56,078 nt of DNA from Nitrospirillum amazonense (GTDB lineage: Bacteria; Pseudomonadota; Alphaproteobacteria; Azospirillales; Azospirillaceae). The stretch spans positions 1-56,078 of the forward strand of contig NZ_VITN01000031.1 in assembly GCF_007828045.1 (NCBI RefSeq), in the 5' to 3' direction. A program made the position numbers and the translations under genes. Shown here in pieces: positions 16,630 through 25,576 of this stretch (the first letter of the stretch is position 1; the number at the start of each line of letters is the position of its first letter). A model generated the notes under the pieces. The model ran no database searches, had not been told where the DNA came from, and worked only from the letters and a program-made list of their open reading frames with translations.

Positions 16630-17357
16630 GACAGCGGCTCCAGGGTGGGCGGAATGGGCGCGAGCGGCGTAGGGGCGCGGTCAACGTCCAGCCGGCGCTC
16701 CAGCGCCGTCAGCAGGGTCGACAGCGTCGCGTTGATCAGCAGATACAGCGCCGCCGCCGCGCAGAACACGTCCAGGGTGCGGTAGCTGTGGGCGATGACC
16801 TGCTGCGCCACGCCGGTGATGTCCAGCACCGTGATGGTGCTGGCCAGCGAGGTCGACTTGGTCATCATGATGATTTCGTTGGAATAGCTGGGCAGCGCGA
16901 TGCGGATGAGCGACGGCGCGATCACCCGCCGCAGCAGCAGGAACCCGGTCATGCCACAGGCACGACCGGCCTCGATCTCCCCGCGCGGCACGGCGGCCAA
17001 GGCCCCACGGAAGATTTCGGCGATGTAGGCCGAGCAGCAGCAGGTCATGGCCAGGCAGGTGCAGAAGACGGGATCCCGGAACGCCGCCCAGAGCAGGCCG
17101 TGGCGTATCCAGGGAACCATGGCGAACCCATAGTAGATCATGAAGATCTGCAGGATCAGCGGCGTGCCCCGGAACAGGAAGGTCCAGGTCCGCTGGATCA
17201 GGCGCGGCAACGGCGACCGCGCCACCGACATCGCCGTGAGGCCGGTGGCCAGCACCGTGGCGCAGACGCCGGACACCGCCAGGATCAGCAGGGTCACGGG
17301 CACGGCCCGCACCAACTGCGCGGTGACCGACCCGATGAACGTCAGATGTTCGCCCAT
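16626..17357 (-). CDS. Amino-acid ABC transporter permease (HisM-like)
   Basis: A 243-residue inner-membrane permease with about five membrane helices. The coupling motif around EIFRGALAAVPRGEIEAGRACGM (the EAA loop) contacts the ATPase. The ATG at 17357 lies 5 nt behind the preceding permease stop; upstream in-frame sequence reads as Arg/Gly-rich nonsense. It is paired with the next permease as in HisQ/HisM heterodimers. The C-terminal 15 residues are rich in Pro. Confidence 0.87.
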   Translation of the reverse strand: MGEHLTFIGSVTAQLVRAVPVTLLILAVSGVCATVLATGLTAMSVARSPLPRLIQRTWTFLFRGTPLILQIFMIYYGFAMVPWIRHGLLWAAFRDPVFCTCLAMTCCCSAYIAEIFRGALAAVPRGEIEAGRACGMTGFLLLRRVIAPSLIRIALPSYSNEIIMMTKSTSLASTITVLDITGVAQQVIAHSYRTLDVFCAAAALYLLINATLSTLLTALERRLDVDRAPTPLAPIPPTLEPLS

Positions 17358-17362
17358 CGCGG

Positions 17363-18073
17363 TCAGCCCCTGTCCCACCGGTTGGAATAGCGGCCGCCAT
17401 AGTGGAAGGCCGTGCTGGAAAGGGTGGTGAGCACCAGGTAAAGCGCCATGGCCACGCCGAAGAACAGGAAGGGGTGCCGGGTCGATCCGGCGGCCACCAG
17501 GCTGGTGCGCATCAGCTCGCTCAGCCCGGTGACGGCGATGAGGGCGCTGTCCTTCAGGTTGAACTGCCAGACGTTGCCCAGCGCGGGCAGGACGACACGC
17601 GCCACCTGCGGCAGGACGATGCGGTGGAAGCACAGGAGGTCGCTGAAGCCCATGGCCCGCGCCGCCTCGAACTGGCCTCTGGGAATGGCGCCGACCCCGC
17701 CCCGGAAAATCTCGGCCTGGTAGGCCGCCGACACCAGGCCGACGGACAGGCTGCCGACCAGGAAGGGCGGCGGCAGGCCCGGGGCCTCCCAGCCGAAGGT
17801 CTCCGACAGCGACAGGATCAGCGACGGCAGCCCGAAGTACAGCAGCAGGATGACCAGCAACTCCGGCACCCCGCGCAAGACCACGCCATAAACCAGCGCC
17901 GTCCGCCGCAGCCAGCCTGGTCCCTTCAGCCGCGCCCAGGCCAGCAGGACGCCCAGTACCGTGCCAATGGCCATGGAGGTGGCGGACACCGCCAGGGTGA
18001 GCAGGCAGCCCTTCAGCAGCAGGGGCGCCCAGCCGTCCGGCCCAAAGCCGAGGAGCGTGAGGTCGTCCATCAT
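17363..18073 (-). CDS. Amino-acid ABC transporter permease (HisQ-like)
   Basis: A 236-residue permease with the HisQ layout: helices GCLLTLAVSATSMAIGTVLGVLL and LLVILLLYFGLPSL, and the EAA motif EIFRGGVGAIPRGQFEAARAMGF. The two adjacent ATGs (18073, 18070) overlap the stop of the binding-protein gene (ATGA), so translation is coupled. Together with the following permease it forms the membrane pore. Confidence 0.87.
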   Translation of the reverse strand: MMDDLTLLGFGPDGWAPLLLKGCLLTLAVSATSMAIGTVLGVLLAWARLKGPGWLRRTALVYGVVLRGVPELLVILLLYFGLPSLILSLSETFGWEAPGLPPPFLVGSLSVGLVSAAYQAEIFRGGVGAIPRGQFEAARAMGFSDLLCFHRIVLPQVARVVLPALGNVWQFNLKDSALIAVTGLSELMRTSLVAAGSTRHPFLFFGVAMALYLVLTTLSSTAFHYGGRYSNRWDRG

Positions 18074-19011
18074 GGTTGGGGGCTCCCGGCGGCGGCGCCC
18101 GGGTGGGCGTCCCCCGGGTGGGCGTCCCCCGGGCGGGCGTCCAGGGTCGGGGTGGCGTCCGCCTTGAACCATTTCAGGCTGAGGCGCCGCACGGTGCCAT
18201 CCTCCACGGCGGAGCGGATGGCGGCGTTCAGGCGCTCCGCCAGGGCGGTGTCGTCCTGGCGCAGGCCGAAGCCTTCGCCGGCGCCGAGTTCGCCGCCGAT
18301 CAGTTCCGGCCCGACCAGGACCAGGTCCTGCGCGTCGGGTGCCGCCAGCAGCGGCCGCAGGTAGGTGGTGTCATCCAGCGTGAGGTCGATACGGCCGCTC
18401 AGCAGGTCCAGGTCCCGCTCGCCCATGGTGCGATAGGATTTAACGGTGATGACGTCGGCCAGGTATTTGTCCAGGAAGGCGTCGTAGGTGCTGGAAATGG
18501 CGACGCCCAGCGTCTTGCCGCGCAACTCCTCGCGCAGGGCAGACAGCGCCTGGGTTTGGCGCTCGGGCGTGGGGCTGGCATCCAGGTCCAGCACCAGGCC
18601 CCGGTTGGCCATGCGGGCCAAAGGGCTGTCCTTCTGGGTGACAAAGACCCCGGTGGTGATGGCGTACGGCAGGGAGAAGGCCAGCACGGCCTTGCGCGCG
18701 GGCGTGATCTGCAACGCGTCGGCGATGACATCGATCTTATGAGCCTGCAAGGCGCCGATCATGCCGTCCCAATCCTGTGCCACCAACTGGCACCGCAGGT
18801 TCGCCCGCTGGCAAAGGACTTGAAGCAGATCGGGCTCGAAACCAATGAGGGTGCCGTCGGGCCGGGTGATGTTCCAGGGCGGGAAGGCCCCCTCCGTCCC
18901 GATCACGACGGTCCGGGGGGTATCCTGAGGGGCGACGTCCGTCGCGTGCCCGGTCTCTTGGGACAGCAGGACGGCGAGCCCGAGAACGGCGCCGCGCAGG
19001 GTTTTGCTCAT
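18070..19011 (-). CDS. Periplasmic amino-acid binding protein with repeat tail
   Basis: A 313-residue type-3 family solute-binding protein. A signal peptide ([18 protein letters not shown]... cleaved near HAT) precedes lobe 1, with IGTEGAFPPWNITRPDGTLIGFEPDLL and DGMIGALQAHKIDVIADALQIT, and lobe 2, with GKTLGVAISSTYDAFL and GRIDLTLDDTTYLRPLL. It is the specificity subunit of the ABC transporter in this operon. The ATG overlaps the hutD stop by 4 nt. Oddity: the last 20 or so residues are GDAHPGDAHPG-like repeats encoded by the 15-bp tandem repeat at 18101-18145, beyond the usual family end. The ligand is probably histidine or a degradation product (inference). Confidence 0.85.
   Translation of the reverse strand: MSKTLRGAVLGLAVLLSQETGHATDVAPQDTPRTVVIGTEGAFPPWNITRPDGTLIGFEPDLLQVLCQRANLRCQLVAQDWDGMIGALQAHKIDVIADALQITPARKAVLAFSLPYAITTGVFVTQKDSPLARMANRGLVLDLDASPTPERQTQALSALREELRGKTLGVAISSTYDAFLDKYLADVITVKSYRTMGERDLDLLSGRIDLTLDDTTYLRPLLAAPDAQDLVLVGPELIGGELGAGEGFGLRQDDTALAERLNAAIRSAVEDGTVRRLSLKWFKADATPTLDARPGDAHPGDAHPGAAAGSPQP
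18101..18145. repeat. 15-bp tandem repeat, about three copies
   Basis: GGGTGGGCGTCCCCC occurs twice exactly (18101-18115 and 18116-18130) and is followed by a third, diverged unit. The unit length is a multiple of three, so copy-number change would alter only the C-terminal (GDAHP) tail of the binding protein and keep the frame. Confidence 0.75.
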
Positions 19012-19655
19012 GGCCGCTCCGTCAACGGGACAATCTCGATCCACCAGCACGCCGCCGTCGCCCGGACGGTGATGGACGCCGCCGTCCCAGCGTCGACGAA
19101 TAGGGCGTCAAGCGATCCCAGGGTGTGGGCTTCGTCGCCGTGCGTCACCTGCGCCGCCCCGGTCGCCACCAGCAGGTGGGTGGCGGCCGGGGTCAGCGGC
19201 AGCGTGACGGTGCCGGGGGGCAGCCGGTGTTGCGCGCCGCATGCCCGGCCACGGCGGACCATGAGGTTCAGGTCAGTGACGGGCCCGCCATCCGGCGTTC
19301 CCGATACCGGCACATCGCCGGGAAACGCGTGGGCTGCCGTTTCCGGTGTCACCAGCACGGGGGCCGTGCCGGCGCCGAAGTCCAGCAGCAGGCGGCCGTC
19401 CAGCACCGCCAGCACGCGGTCGATGCCCGGGAAGTGGGAGAAGGGTCCCGCCTCCCGCACCTCCGCGATGCTGACGCGCCAGAGGATGTCGCCCGCGCCA
19501 TCGTCCCGGCGGGCGACCTCACGCGTGACGCCGCCCCCATTCTTCCACGCCTGGGCGGGGCGGGAGGCCGAGGGAAGCAGCCGGACACCGCTCATCCCGG
19601 GGGTCATCCCGGGGGTCATCCCGGGGGTCATCCCGGGGGTCATCCCAGGGGTCAT
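19008..19655 (-). CDS. hutD: HutD-family protein with tandem start codons
   Basis: From the first ATG it has 215 residues of a cupin-fold HutD protein: [21 protein letters not shown] near the N terminus, [16 protein letters not shown] and LNLMVRRGR are typical. HutD is conserved in hut operons of proteobacteria and has been proposed to limit over-activity of histidine catabolism; the mechanism is unknown. The N terminus is (MTPG)5 and then MSGV. Six ATGs 12 nt apart (19655, 19643, 19631, 19619, 19607, 19595) could all start translation, the first overlapping the hutU stop as ATGA. The last one gives the length usual for the family. The stop overlaps the binding-protein start. Confidence 0.85.
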   Translation of the reverse strand: MTPGMTPGMTPGMTPGMTPGMSGVRLLPSASRPAQAWKNGGGVTREVARRDDGAGDILWRVSIAEVREAGPFSHFPGIDRVLAVLDGRLLLDFGAGTAPVLVTPETAAHAFPGDVPVSGTPDGGPVTDLNLMVRRGRACGAQHRLPPGTVTLPLTPAATHLLVATGAAQVTHGDEAHTLGSLDALFVDAGTAASITVRATAACWWIEIVPLTERP

Positions 19656-19660
19656 CCCAG
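19593..19660. repeat. 12-bp tandem repeat carrying start codons
   Basis: The unit, on the minus strand ATGACCCCCGGG or its one-base variant ATGACCCCTGGG, is repeated five times, with a sixth ATG closing the array. It encodes M-T-P-G repeats at the start of hutD and begins within the last codons of hutU. Twelve base pairs keeps the frame, so slippage would change the number of start codons, not destroy the gene. Confidence 0.85.
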
Positions 19661-21319
19661 GATGCCGGGCAGGTCGAGGCCCATGGTGCGGGCGCAGTCG
19701 CGGGCGATGTCGTAGCCGGCATCGGCATGGCGCATCACGCCGGTGGCCGGGTCGTTCCACAGGACGCGCTCCAGCCGCTTGGCGGCTTCGGGCGTGCCAT
19801 CGGCGACGATGACCATGCCGCTATGCTGGGAATAACCCATGCCCACGCCGCCGCCATGGTGCAGCGACACCCAGGTGGCGCCCGACGCGGTGTTGAGCAG
19901 CGCGTTCAGCAGCGGCCAGTCGGACACCGCGTCGCTGCCGTCCCGCATGGCTTCCGTCTCACGGTTGGGGCTGGCGACGCTGCCGCTGTCCAGGTGGTCG
20001 CGGCCGATCACCACGGGGGCCTTCAACTCGCCCTTGGCCACCATCTCATTGAAGGCCAGACCCAGGCGGTGGCGATCCCCCAGCCCGACCCAGCAGATGC
20101 GGGCCGGCAGGCCCTGGAAGCGGATCCTCTCCCGCGCCATGTCCAGCCAATTGTGCAGGTGCCGGTTGTCCGGCAGCAGTTCCTTCACCTTGGCGTCGGT
20201 CTTGTAGATGTCCTCGGGATCGCCGGACAATGCTGCCCAACGGAAGGGGCCGATGCCGCGGCAGAACAGCGGGCGGATGTAGGCGGGCACGAAGCCGGGG
20301 AAGTCGAAGGCGTTGGCGACCCCCTCGTCCTTCGCCACCTGGCGGATGTTGTTGCCATAATCGACGGTGGGCACCCCCGCCGCCTGGAAGTCCAGCATGG
20401 CCTGGACGTGCACCGCCATGCTGGCGCGCGCGGCGGCGGCCACGGCCTGCGGCTCCCGCTCCCGCCGCTCGACCCACTCGGCGACCGTCCAGCCCGCGGG
20501 CAGGTAGCCGTTGACGGGATCGTGGGCCGAGGTCTGGTCGGTCAGCAGATCCGGTCGGATGCCGCGCCGGACCATCTCCGGCAGCAGTTCGGCGGCATTG
20601 CCCAGCAGGCCGACCGACACCGCCTTCTTCTCGGCACAGCTGCGTTCGATGATGGCCATCGCCTCATCGATGGTTTCGGCGGCATGGTCCAGATAGCCGG
20701 TCCTCAGGCGCATCTCGATGCGGCTGCGCTGGCATTCGATGGCCAGGCAGGAAGCGCCGGCCATGACGGCGGCCAGCGGCTGCGCCCCGCCCATCCCGCC
20801 CAGGCCGGCGGTCAGCAGCCAGCGGCCCGACAGGTCGCCGCCGTAATGCTGGCGGCCCATCTCGACGAAGGTTTCATAAGTGCCCTGCACGATACCCTGG
20901 GACCCGATGTAGATCCAGGAACCGGCCGTCATCTGGCCGTACATGGCCAGGCCCTTGCGGTCCAGCTCGTGAAAATGCTCCCAATTGGCCCATTTCGGGA
21001 CCAGGTTGCTGTTGGCGATCAGGACGCGCGGGGCGTCGGGGTGGGTGCGGAAGACACCCACCGGCTTGCCGGACTGGACCAGCAGCGTCTGGTCGGCTTC
21101 CAGCCGCGTCAACGCCTCCACGATCCGGTCATAGCTCTGCCAGTCACGGGCGGCGCGGCCGATGCCGCCGTAGACCACCAGCTCCTCCGGGCGCTCCGCC
21201 ACGTCGGGATGCAGGTTGTTCATCAGCATGCGCAGCGCCGCCTCGGTCAGCCAGCTTTTGGCGGTGCGTTCCGTGCCGGTGGCGGGGCGGATAACGCGGG
21301 TGTTGTCGATGCGGCTCAT
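19652..21319 (-). CDS. hutU: Urocanate hydratase
   Basis: This 555-residue enzyme matches the family length (about 555-560). It starts [21 protein letters not shown], has [21 protein letters not shown] (NAD-binding glycine-rich loop) and [23 protein letters not shown], which contains the conserved cysteine, and ends near [20 protein letters not shown]. It converts urocanate to 4-imidazolone-5-propionate in the cytoplasm using tightly bound NAD as electrophile, the second step of histidine breakdown. The start codon overlaps the hutG stop by 4 nt and its stop overlaps the hutD start. Confidence 0.97.
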   Translation of the reverse strand: MSRIDNTRVIRPATGTERTAKSWLTEAALRMLMNNLHPDVAERPEELVVYGGIGRAARDWQSYDRIVEALTRLEADQTLLVQSGKPVGVFRTHPDAPRVLIANSNLVPKWANWEHFHELDRKGLAMYGQMTAGSWIYIGSQGIVQGTYETFVEMGRQHYGGDLSGRWLLTAGLGGMGGAQPLAAVMAGASCLAIECQRSRIEMRLRTGYLDHAAETIDEAMAIIERSCAEKKAVSVGLLGNAAELLPEMVRRGIRPDLLTDQTSAHDPVNGYLPAGWTVAEWVERREREPQAVAAAARASMAVHVQAMLDFQAAGVPTVDYGNNIRQVAKDEGVANAFDFPGFVPAYIRPLFCRGIGPFRWAALSGDPEDIYKTDAKVKELLPDNRHLHNWLDMARERIRFQGLPARICWVGLGDRHRLGLAFNEMVAKGELKAPVVIGRDHLDSGSVASPNRETEAMRDGSDAVSDWPLLNALLNTASGATWVSLHHGGGVGMGYSQHSGMVIVADGTPEAAKRLERVLWNDPATGVMRHADAGYDIARDCARTMGLDLPGILG

Positions 21320-22140
21320 AGGGTCCTTCCCAGGCTGGTGGCGAAGGCGAGGCAGTCGTCCAGGATGCCGGTCAGGACCGTGACGAGAGGCCTCGCGTAT
21401 GCGGGGTCGAAAGGGGGCGGCCAGGTGTCGGGGCCGGGCTCGTCGGGCTCGGCGAGATAGCCCCGGATGGCCAGTTCCATCTGAATGGCGTGGATGCCCT
21501 CAGCGGGGCGGCCATAGTGGCGCGTCGTCCAACCGCCTTTGAACCGGCCGTTCAGCACATGGCTGTGGCCGCTGGCGGCGCAGCGGTCATGGATGGCGGT
21601 GGCCAGCGCCCCGTCGCAGGTGACGCCACCGTTGGTACCGATGTTGAACTGCGGCAGAGGGCCGTCGAACAGGCGCGGGATGACGCTGCGGATGGAATGG
21701 GCGTCATACAGGACGACGGCGCCATGGTTCCGCCGCAGCCGCGCCAGTTCCGCCCGGATGGCGTCGTGGTAGGGATCGAAATAGGCCGTCCGCCGCGCGG
21801 CGATGTCGGCGGCATCGGGCGTGGCCCCGGCGTAAAGCGGCTCACCGTCGAAGGTGGTGACGGGGCAGAGATCGGTCGTCGCTTGGCCCGGATAAAGCGA
21901 TGCGCCGGAGGGGTCGCGGTTGACGTCGATGACGCTGCGCGACAGCCGCGTCCGGATGGTGGTGGCGCCCATGTCCGCCGCGAAAGCGTACAGCCGGTCT
22001 ATCCACCAATCGGCGTCCTTGCGCGCCAGCCAGGGCGACGCGAAGCGGCCCAGCAGCCCATCCGGTATGTCGGTGCCGGTATGGGGGAAGGTCACGACCA
22101 GGGGCGCGGCGCCGCGGCGGATTTCCAGCCAGTCCGTCAT
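21316..22140 (-). CDS. hutG: N-formylglutamate deformylase
   Basis: A 274-residue N-formylglutamate amidohydrolase family protein: [14 protein letters not shown] near the start, [40 protein letters not shown] and the later [12 protein letters not shown] and [12 protein letters not shown] are the family's conserved blocks. It hydrolyses N-formylglutamate to glutamate and formate, the last step of the HutF branch of the pathway. This agrees with the presence of HutF instead of the HutG formiminoglutamase of enteric bacteria. It overlaps hutI and hutU by 4 nt each. Confidence 0.95.
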   Translation of the reverse strand: MTDWLEIRRGAAPLVVTFPHTGTDIPDGLLGRFASPWLARKDADWWIDRLYAFAADMGATTIRTRLSRSVIDVNRDPSGASLYPGQATTDLCPVTTFDGEPLYAGATPDAADIAARRTAYFDPYHDAIRAELARLRRNHGAVVLYDAHSIRSVIPRLFDGPLPQFNIGTNGGVTCDGALATAIHDRCAASGHSHVLNGRFKGGWTTRHYGRPAEGIHAIQMELAIRGYLAEPDEPGPDTWPPPFDPAYARPLVTVLTGILDDCLAFATSLGRTL

Positions 22141-23363
22141 CTCACCAGTCCGTCATCTCGGTTGCCCCGCCAGACGCGCGCGTGCAGGGGGTTGAACCCC
22201 ATGCGATAGACCAGATCCGCCGGCCGCTCGATATCCCAGATCGCCAGGTCGCAGGACTTGCCCGCCTCCAGCGTGCCGATCTCATGCTGCAGCCCCAGGG
22301 CCCGGGCGGCGTTGCGGGTGACGCCGGCGATGCATTCGTCCACCGTCATGCGGAACAGGGTGGCGCCCATGTTCATGACCAGCAGCAGGGAGGTCAGGGG
22401 CGAGGTGCCGGGGTTGCAGTCGGTGGCTAGGGCCATGGGAACGCCGGCCGCGCGGAAGGCGTCCACGGGCGGCAGCTTGGTTTCCCGCACGAAATAGAAG
22501 GCGCCGGGCAGCAGTGTCGCCACGGTACCGGCCGCCGCCATGGCCGCGATGCCGTCGGCGTCCGTATGTTCCAAATGGTCGGCCGACAGGGCGCCATGCC
22601 GGGCCGCCAACGCGGCGCCGGACAGGTTGGACAACTGGTCGGCGTGCAGCTTGACCGGCAGGCCGTGGGTGGCGGCGGCGGCGAACATCCGCGCCGTCTG
22701 ATCCGGCGTGAAACCAATGCCTTCGCAGAATGCGTCGACGGCGTCGGCCAGCCCCTCCCCCGCCGCCGCCGGCAGCACGGTGTCGCACAGGAAATCGACA
22801 TAGCGGTCGGCGTCACCGCTGAATTCAGGCGGCAGCGCGTGGGCGCCCAGGAAGGTGGTGGTGATCCGGACCGGCCGCGCCTGCCCCAGCCGCCGCGCGG
22901 CGCGCAGCATGCGCAGTTCCGCCTCCAGGTTCAGCCCGTATCCCGACTTGACCTCCACCGTCGTCGCCCCTTCGGCGATCAGGGCGTCCAGCCGGGGCAA
23001 GGCGCTGGCCGTCAGCGCCGCCACATCGGCATCGCGCGTGGCGCGCATGGTGGAAAGGATGCCGCCGCCGGCCCGGGCGATCTCCTCATACGAGGCGCCG
23101 GCCAGCCGCAATTCGAACTCATGCGCCCGGCTTCCGCCATGGACCAGGTGTGTGTGACAATCGATCAAGCCGGGGGTGATCCAGCGGCCGGCGCAGTCCA
23201 CCACCACGTCGGCGTCGAAATCGGGCGCGTCGGCGATGGCGCCGGCGTAGGCGATCAGGCCGTCACGCATGGCCACGACACCATCGCGAACGATACCCAG
23301 CCCGGACCGCGCCCCGACCAGGGTCGCCAAATGGGCGTTTGTCCACAGCTTGTCGCAACGCAT
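22137..23363 (-). CDS. hutI: Imidazolonepropionase
   Basis: This 408-residue amidohydrolase-superfamily enzyme has the metal ligands in [19 protein letters not shown], the [21 protein letters not shown] block, [17 protein letters not shown] and [13 protein letters not shown]. It opens imidazolone propionate to formiminoglutamate, the third step. As the first gene of the eight-gene minus-strand operon it is transcribed from the hutI-hutF intergenic region that holds the operator-like TGTATAGACA. The length and all catalytic motifs look intact. Confidence 0.97.
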   Translation of the reverse strand: MRCDKLWTNAHLATLVGARSGLGIVRDGVVAMRDGLIAYAGAIADAPDFDADVVVDCAGRWITPGLIDCHTHLVHGGSRAHEFELRLAGASYEEIARAGGGILSTMRATRDADVAALTASALPRLDALIAEGATTVEVKSGYGLNLEAELRMLRAARRLGQARPVRITTTFLGAHALPPEFSGDADRYVDFLCDTVLPAAAGEGLADAVDAFCEGIGFTPDQTARMFAAAATHGLPVKLHADQLSNLSGAALAARHGALSADHLEHTDADGIAAMAAAGTVATLLPGAFYFVRETKLPPVDAFRAAGVPMALATDCNPGTSPLTSLLLVMNMGATLFRMTVDECIAGVTRNAARALGLQHEIGTLEAGKSCDLAIWDIERPADLVYRMGFNPLHARVWRGNRDDGLVR

Positions 23364-23418
23364 GCCCGTTCTCCCGGCGGCTCAGGTCCGCCTCAATGGT
23401 TGCGTTCGCACCTTAGAA

Positions 23419-23428
23419 TGTATAGACA
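23419..23428. promoter_or_regulatory. HutC-type operator between hutI and hutF
   Basis: TGTATAGACA resembles the TGTA-N2-TACA sites bound by HutC in pseudomonads, with one mismatch. It lies in the 89-bp divergent gap between hutI and hutF. On the plus strand TTGCGT (23400-23405) is 15-17 bp upstream of a TATAGA/TAGACA -10-like element inside it, so a repressor bound here could block both promoters. Similar sites occur upstream of hutH. Confidence 0.65.
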
Positions 23429-23452
23429 TATGGCGCAACAGGAGAATGCACC

Positions 23453-24829
23453 ATGGGCACTGACGGCGGTTCGAACGGGGCTTTCCATTTCGAGCAGGCC
23501 CTGCTTCCCGAGGGTTGGGCGGACAATGTGCGGCTGACGGTCCGGGGTGGCGTCATCGCCACCCTGGAACGGGACGCGGCAGCCCAGGCCGGCGATGAGC
23601 GGCGGCCGGTGGCCATACCGGGCCTGCCCAACCTTCACAGCCACGCCTTCCAGCGCGGCATGGCCGGCTTGGCGGAGGTACGCGGCCCGGCGGGCGACAG
23701 CTTCTGGACCTGGCGCGACGTCATGTACCGCTTCGTCGACCGCCTTTCGCCCGACGACCTGCACGCCATCGCGGCCCTGGCCTATATGGAAATGCTGGAG
23801 GGCGGGTTCACCCGCGTCGGGGAATTCCATTACCTTCATCATGACCGGGATGGCGGGCAGTTCGCCGACCCGGCGGAAATGACCGCCGCCATCGTCGCGG
23901 CGGCAGCGGAAACCGGCATCGCGCTGACCCACCTGCCCGTGTTCTATGCGCATTCCGGTTTTGGCGGGGCGGCGCCCGGGCATGGACAGCGGCGCTTCCT
24001 GAACAACCTGGACGGCTTCGCCCGCCTGCTGGACGGGGCGCGGACCAAGGCGCGGGCCCTGCCCGACGCGGTTGTCGGCGTGGCGCCGCACAGCCTGCGC
24101 GCGGTGACGCCCGAGGAATTGAGCCAGGTGGTCGGCCTGGCCGGCGCCGCCCCCGTGCACATCCACATCGCCGAACAGGTCAAGGAGGTTGAGGACTGCG
24201 TGGCCTGGGGCGGGGCGCGGCCGGTGGAATGGCTGCTGGTCAACGCGGCCGTGGACGCCCGCTGGTGCCTGGTGCACGCCACCCACGTGACGCCGGCGGA
24301 GGTCGCGGACATGGCGGCGCGCGGCGCGGTGGTTGGCCTCTGCCCCATCACCGAGGCCAACCTGGGCGACGGCATCTTCCCGGCCGCCGCCTACCTGGCC
24401 GCCGGCGGCCGGTTCGGCGTCGGATCGGACTCGAACGTCCTGATCGACGCGACCGAGGAACTGCGCCTGTTGGAATACGGCCAGCGCCTGGCGGGCCGCA
24501 GCCGCAACGTGATCGCGACGGCGCCGGGACGATCGACGGGCCAGGATCTGATGGAAGGCGCCTTGGCGGGGGGCGCCGCCGCCCTGGGCGCGCCGGCCGC
24601 CATCGCGGTCGGCCATGCGGCGGACCTGGTCAGCCTCGACACACAGCACCCATCGCTGCACGGCCGCCGGGGCCCGGCGCTGCTGGACGCCCTGATCTTC
24701 GCCGCCGGCCGGGCGGCCATTGACGGGGTCTGGCGCCGGGGCAAGCAGGTGGTTAATACTGGCCAGCACCAGCGGCGGGACGCCATTGTCACCCGTTACC
24801 GCCAAGTCCTCGAAAGATTGACCCAGTGA
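23453..24829 (+). CDS. hutF: Formimidoylglutamate deiminase
   Basis: A 458-residue amidohydrolase with the HutF landmarks: IPGLPNLHSHAFQRGMAGLAE (metal ligands), WTWRDVMYRF, VGEFHYLHHDRDG, PVHIHIAEQVKEVEDC, CLVHATHV and FGVGSDSNVLID. It deaminates N-formimidoyl-glutamate to N-formylglutamate and ammonia, feeding HutG. The ATG at 23453 has AGGAG 9 nt upstream. Its last codons overlap the hutC start by 4 nt, so the repressor is made from the operon it should control. Confidence 0.96.
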   Translation: MGTDGGSNGAFHFEQALLPEGWADNVRLTVRGGVIATLERDAAAQAGDERRPVAIPGLPNLHSHAFQRGMAGLAEVRGPAGDSFWTWRDVMYRFVDRLSPDDLHAIAALAYMEMLEGGFTRVGEFHYLHHDRDGGQFADPAEMTAAIVAAAAETGIALTHLPVFYAHSGFGGAAPGHGQRRFLNNLDGFARLLDGARTKARALPDAVVGVAPHSLRAVTPEELSQVVGLAGAAPVHIHIAEQVKEVEDCVAWGGARPVEWLLVNAAVDARWCLVHATHVTPAEVADMAARGAVVGLCPITEANLGDGIFPAAAYLAAGGRFGVGSDSNVLIDATEELRLLEYGQRLAGRSRNVIATAPGRSTGQDLMEGALAGGAAALGAPAAIAVGHAADLVSLDTQHPSLHGRRGPALLDALIFAAGRAAIDGVWRRGKQVVNTGQHQRRDAIVTRYRQVLERLTQ

Positions 24830-25536
24830 CGCTTTCCCTGCATGAGCGCATTCGAACGGACATAGAGTCGGCCATCCTGTCGGGAAAGCTGGCACCGGAA
24901 GACCGGCTCCCCGTCGAGCATGAGCTGATGCAGACCTATCAATGCTCGCGCATGACGGTCAACAAGGCGCTGTCCGCCTTGGCGGCGGCGGGTCTGATCG
25001 AACGGCGCAAGGGCGCCGGCTCCTTCGTGGGCCGCCCGCATGCCCATTCCATGATCCTGGACGTCCCGGACCTGCCGGTCGAGGTGGCCAAACGCGGCCA
25101 TGTCTACGGCTATCAGCCGTTGGTGCGGAAGCTGCGGGCAGCGGCCCGGGGGAACGCCGAGGAGGAATTGCTGGCCGGCGGTCGCCGGCTGTTGCAGTTG
25201 GACGGCCTGCATTCCGCCGACGGCGCGCCCCTGGCGGTGGAACGCCGCCTGGTCAGCTTGGCCGCCGTGCCGGCCATCGCGGACGCCGACCTTGAGAAGG
25301 AGCCGCCGGGAACCTGGCTGCTGCGACATGTGCCATGGACGGAGGCGGAAACCCGCATTTCCGCCGTCCCCGCGGATGCGGAGATCGCGCGTCTTCTGAA
25401 GACGCCCGTGGGCACGGCCTGCCTGTTGGTGGAACGGCAGACCTGGCGCAGTTCGGAACGGATCACGGCCGTGCGCCAATATTTCCTGGGTACGGCCTAT
25501 CACCTGGTCGCGCGGTTCGGCAGCACCCGTCCGTGA
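24826..25536 (+). CDS. hutC: Histidine utilisation repressor
   Basis: A 236-residue GntR-family protein. The winged helix in residues about 1-75 has the signature LAPEDRLPVEHELMQTYQCSRMTVNKAL and LIERRKGAGSFVG; the C-terminal half is the UTRA ligand domain (RRLLQLDGLHSADGAPLAVERRLV; ACLLVERQTWRSSERITAVRQYF). In pseudomonads urocanate is the inducer that releases HutC from DNA. It is translationally coupled to hutF. The probable targets are the TGTATAGACA-like sites at 23419, 30232 and 30257. A perfect hairpin follows the stop codon. Confidence 0.94.
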   Translation: MTLSLHERIRTDIESAILSGKLAPEDRLPVEHELMQTYQCSRMTVNKALSALAAAGLIERRKGAGSFVGRPHAHSMILDVPDLPVEVAKRGHVYGYQPLVRKLRAAARGNAEEELLAGGRRLLQLDGLHSADGAPLAVERRLVSLAAVPAIADADLEKEPPGTWLLRHVPWTEAETRISAVPADAEIARLLKTPVGTACLLVERQTWRSSERITAVRQYFLGTAYHLVARFGSTRP

Positions 25537-25567
25537 CGGCCTGCGGGCCCCGAAGGACCGCAGGCCG
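25537..25567. terminator. Bidirectional terminator hairpin between hutC and TonB receptor
   Basis: CGGCCTGCGG (25537-25546) and CCGCAGGCCG (25558-25567) form a perfect 10-bp stem with an 11-nt loop, starting immediately after the hutC stop codon and 10 nt from the end of the convergent receptor gene. No T tract follows on either strand. Confidence 0.6.
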
Positions 25568-25576
25568 GACGGGACA

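Noticed and set aside
19593-19660. CRISPR-like repeat array
   Set aside because: Repeats are 12 bp, directly abutting without spacers, and lie in coding sequence; they are a tandem repeat.
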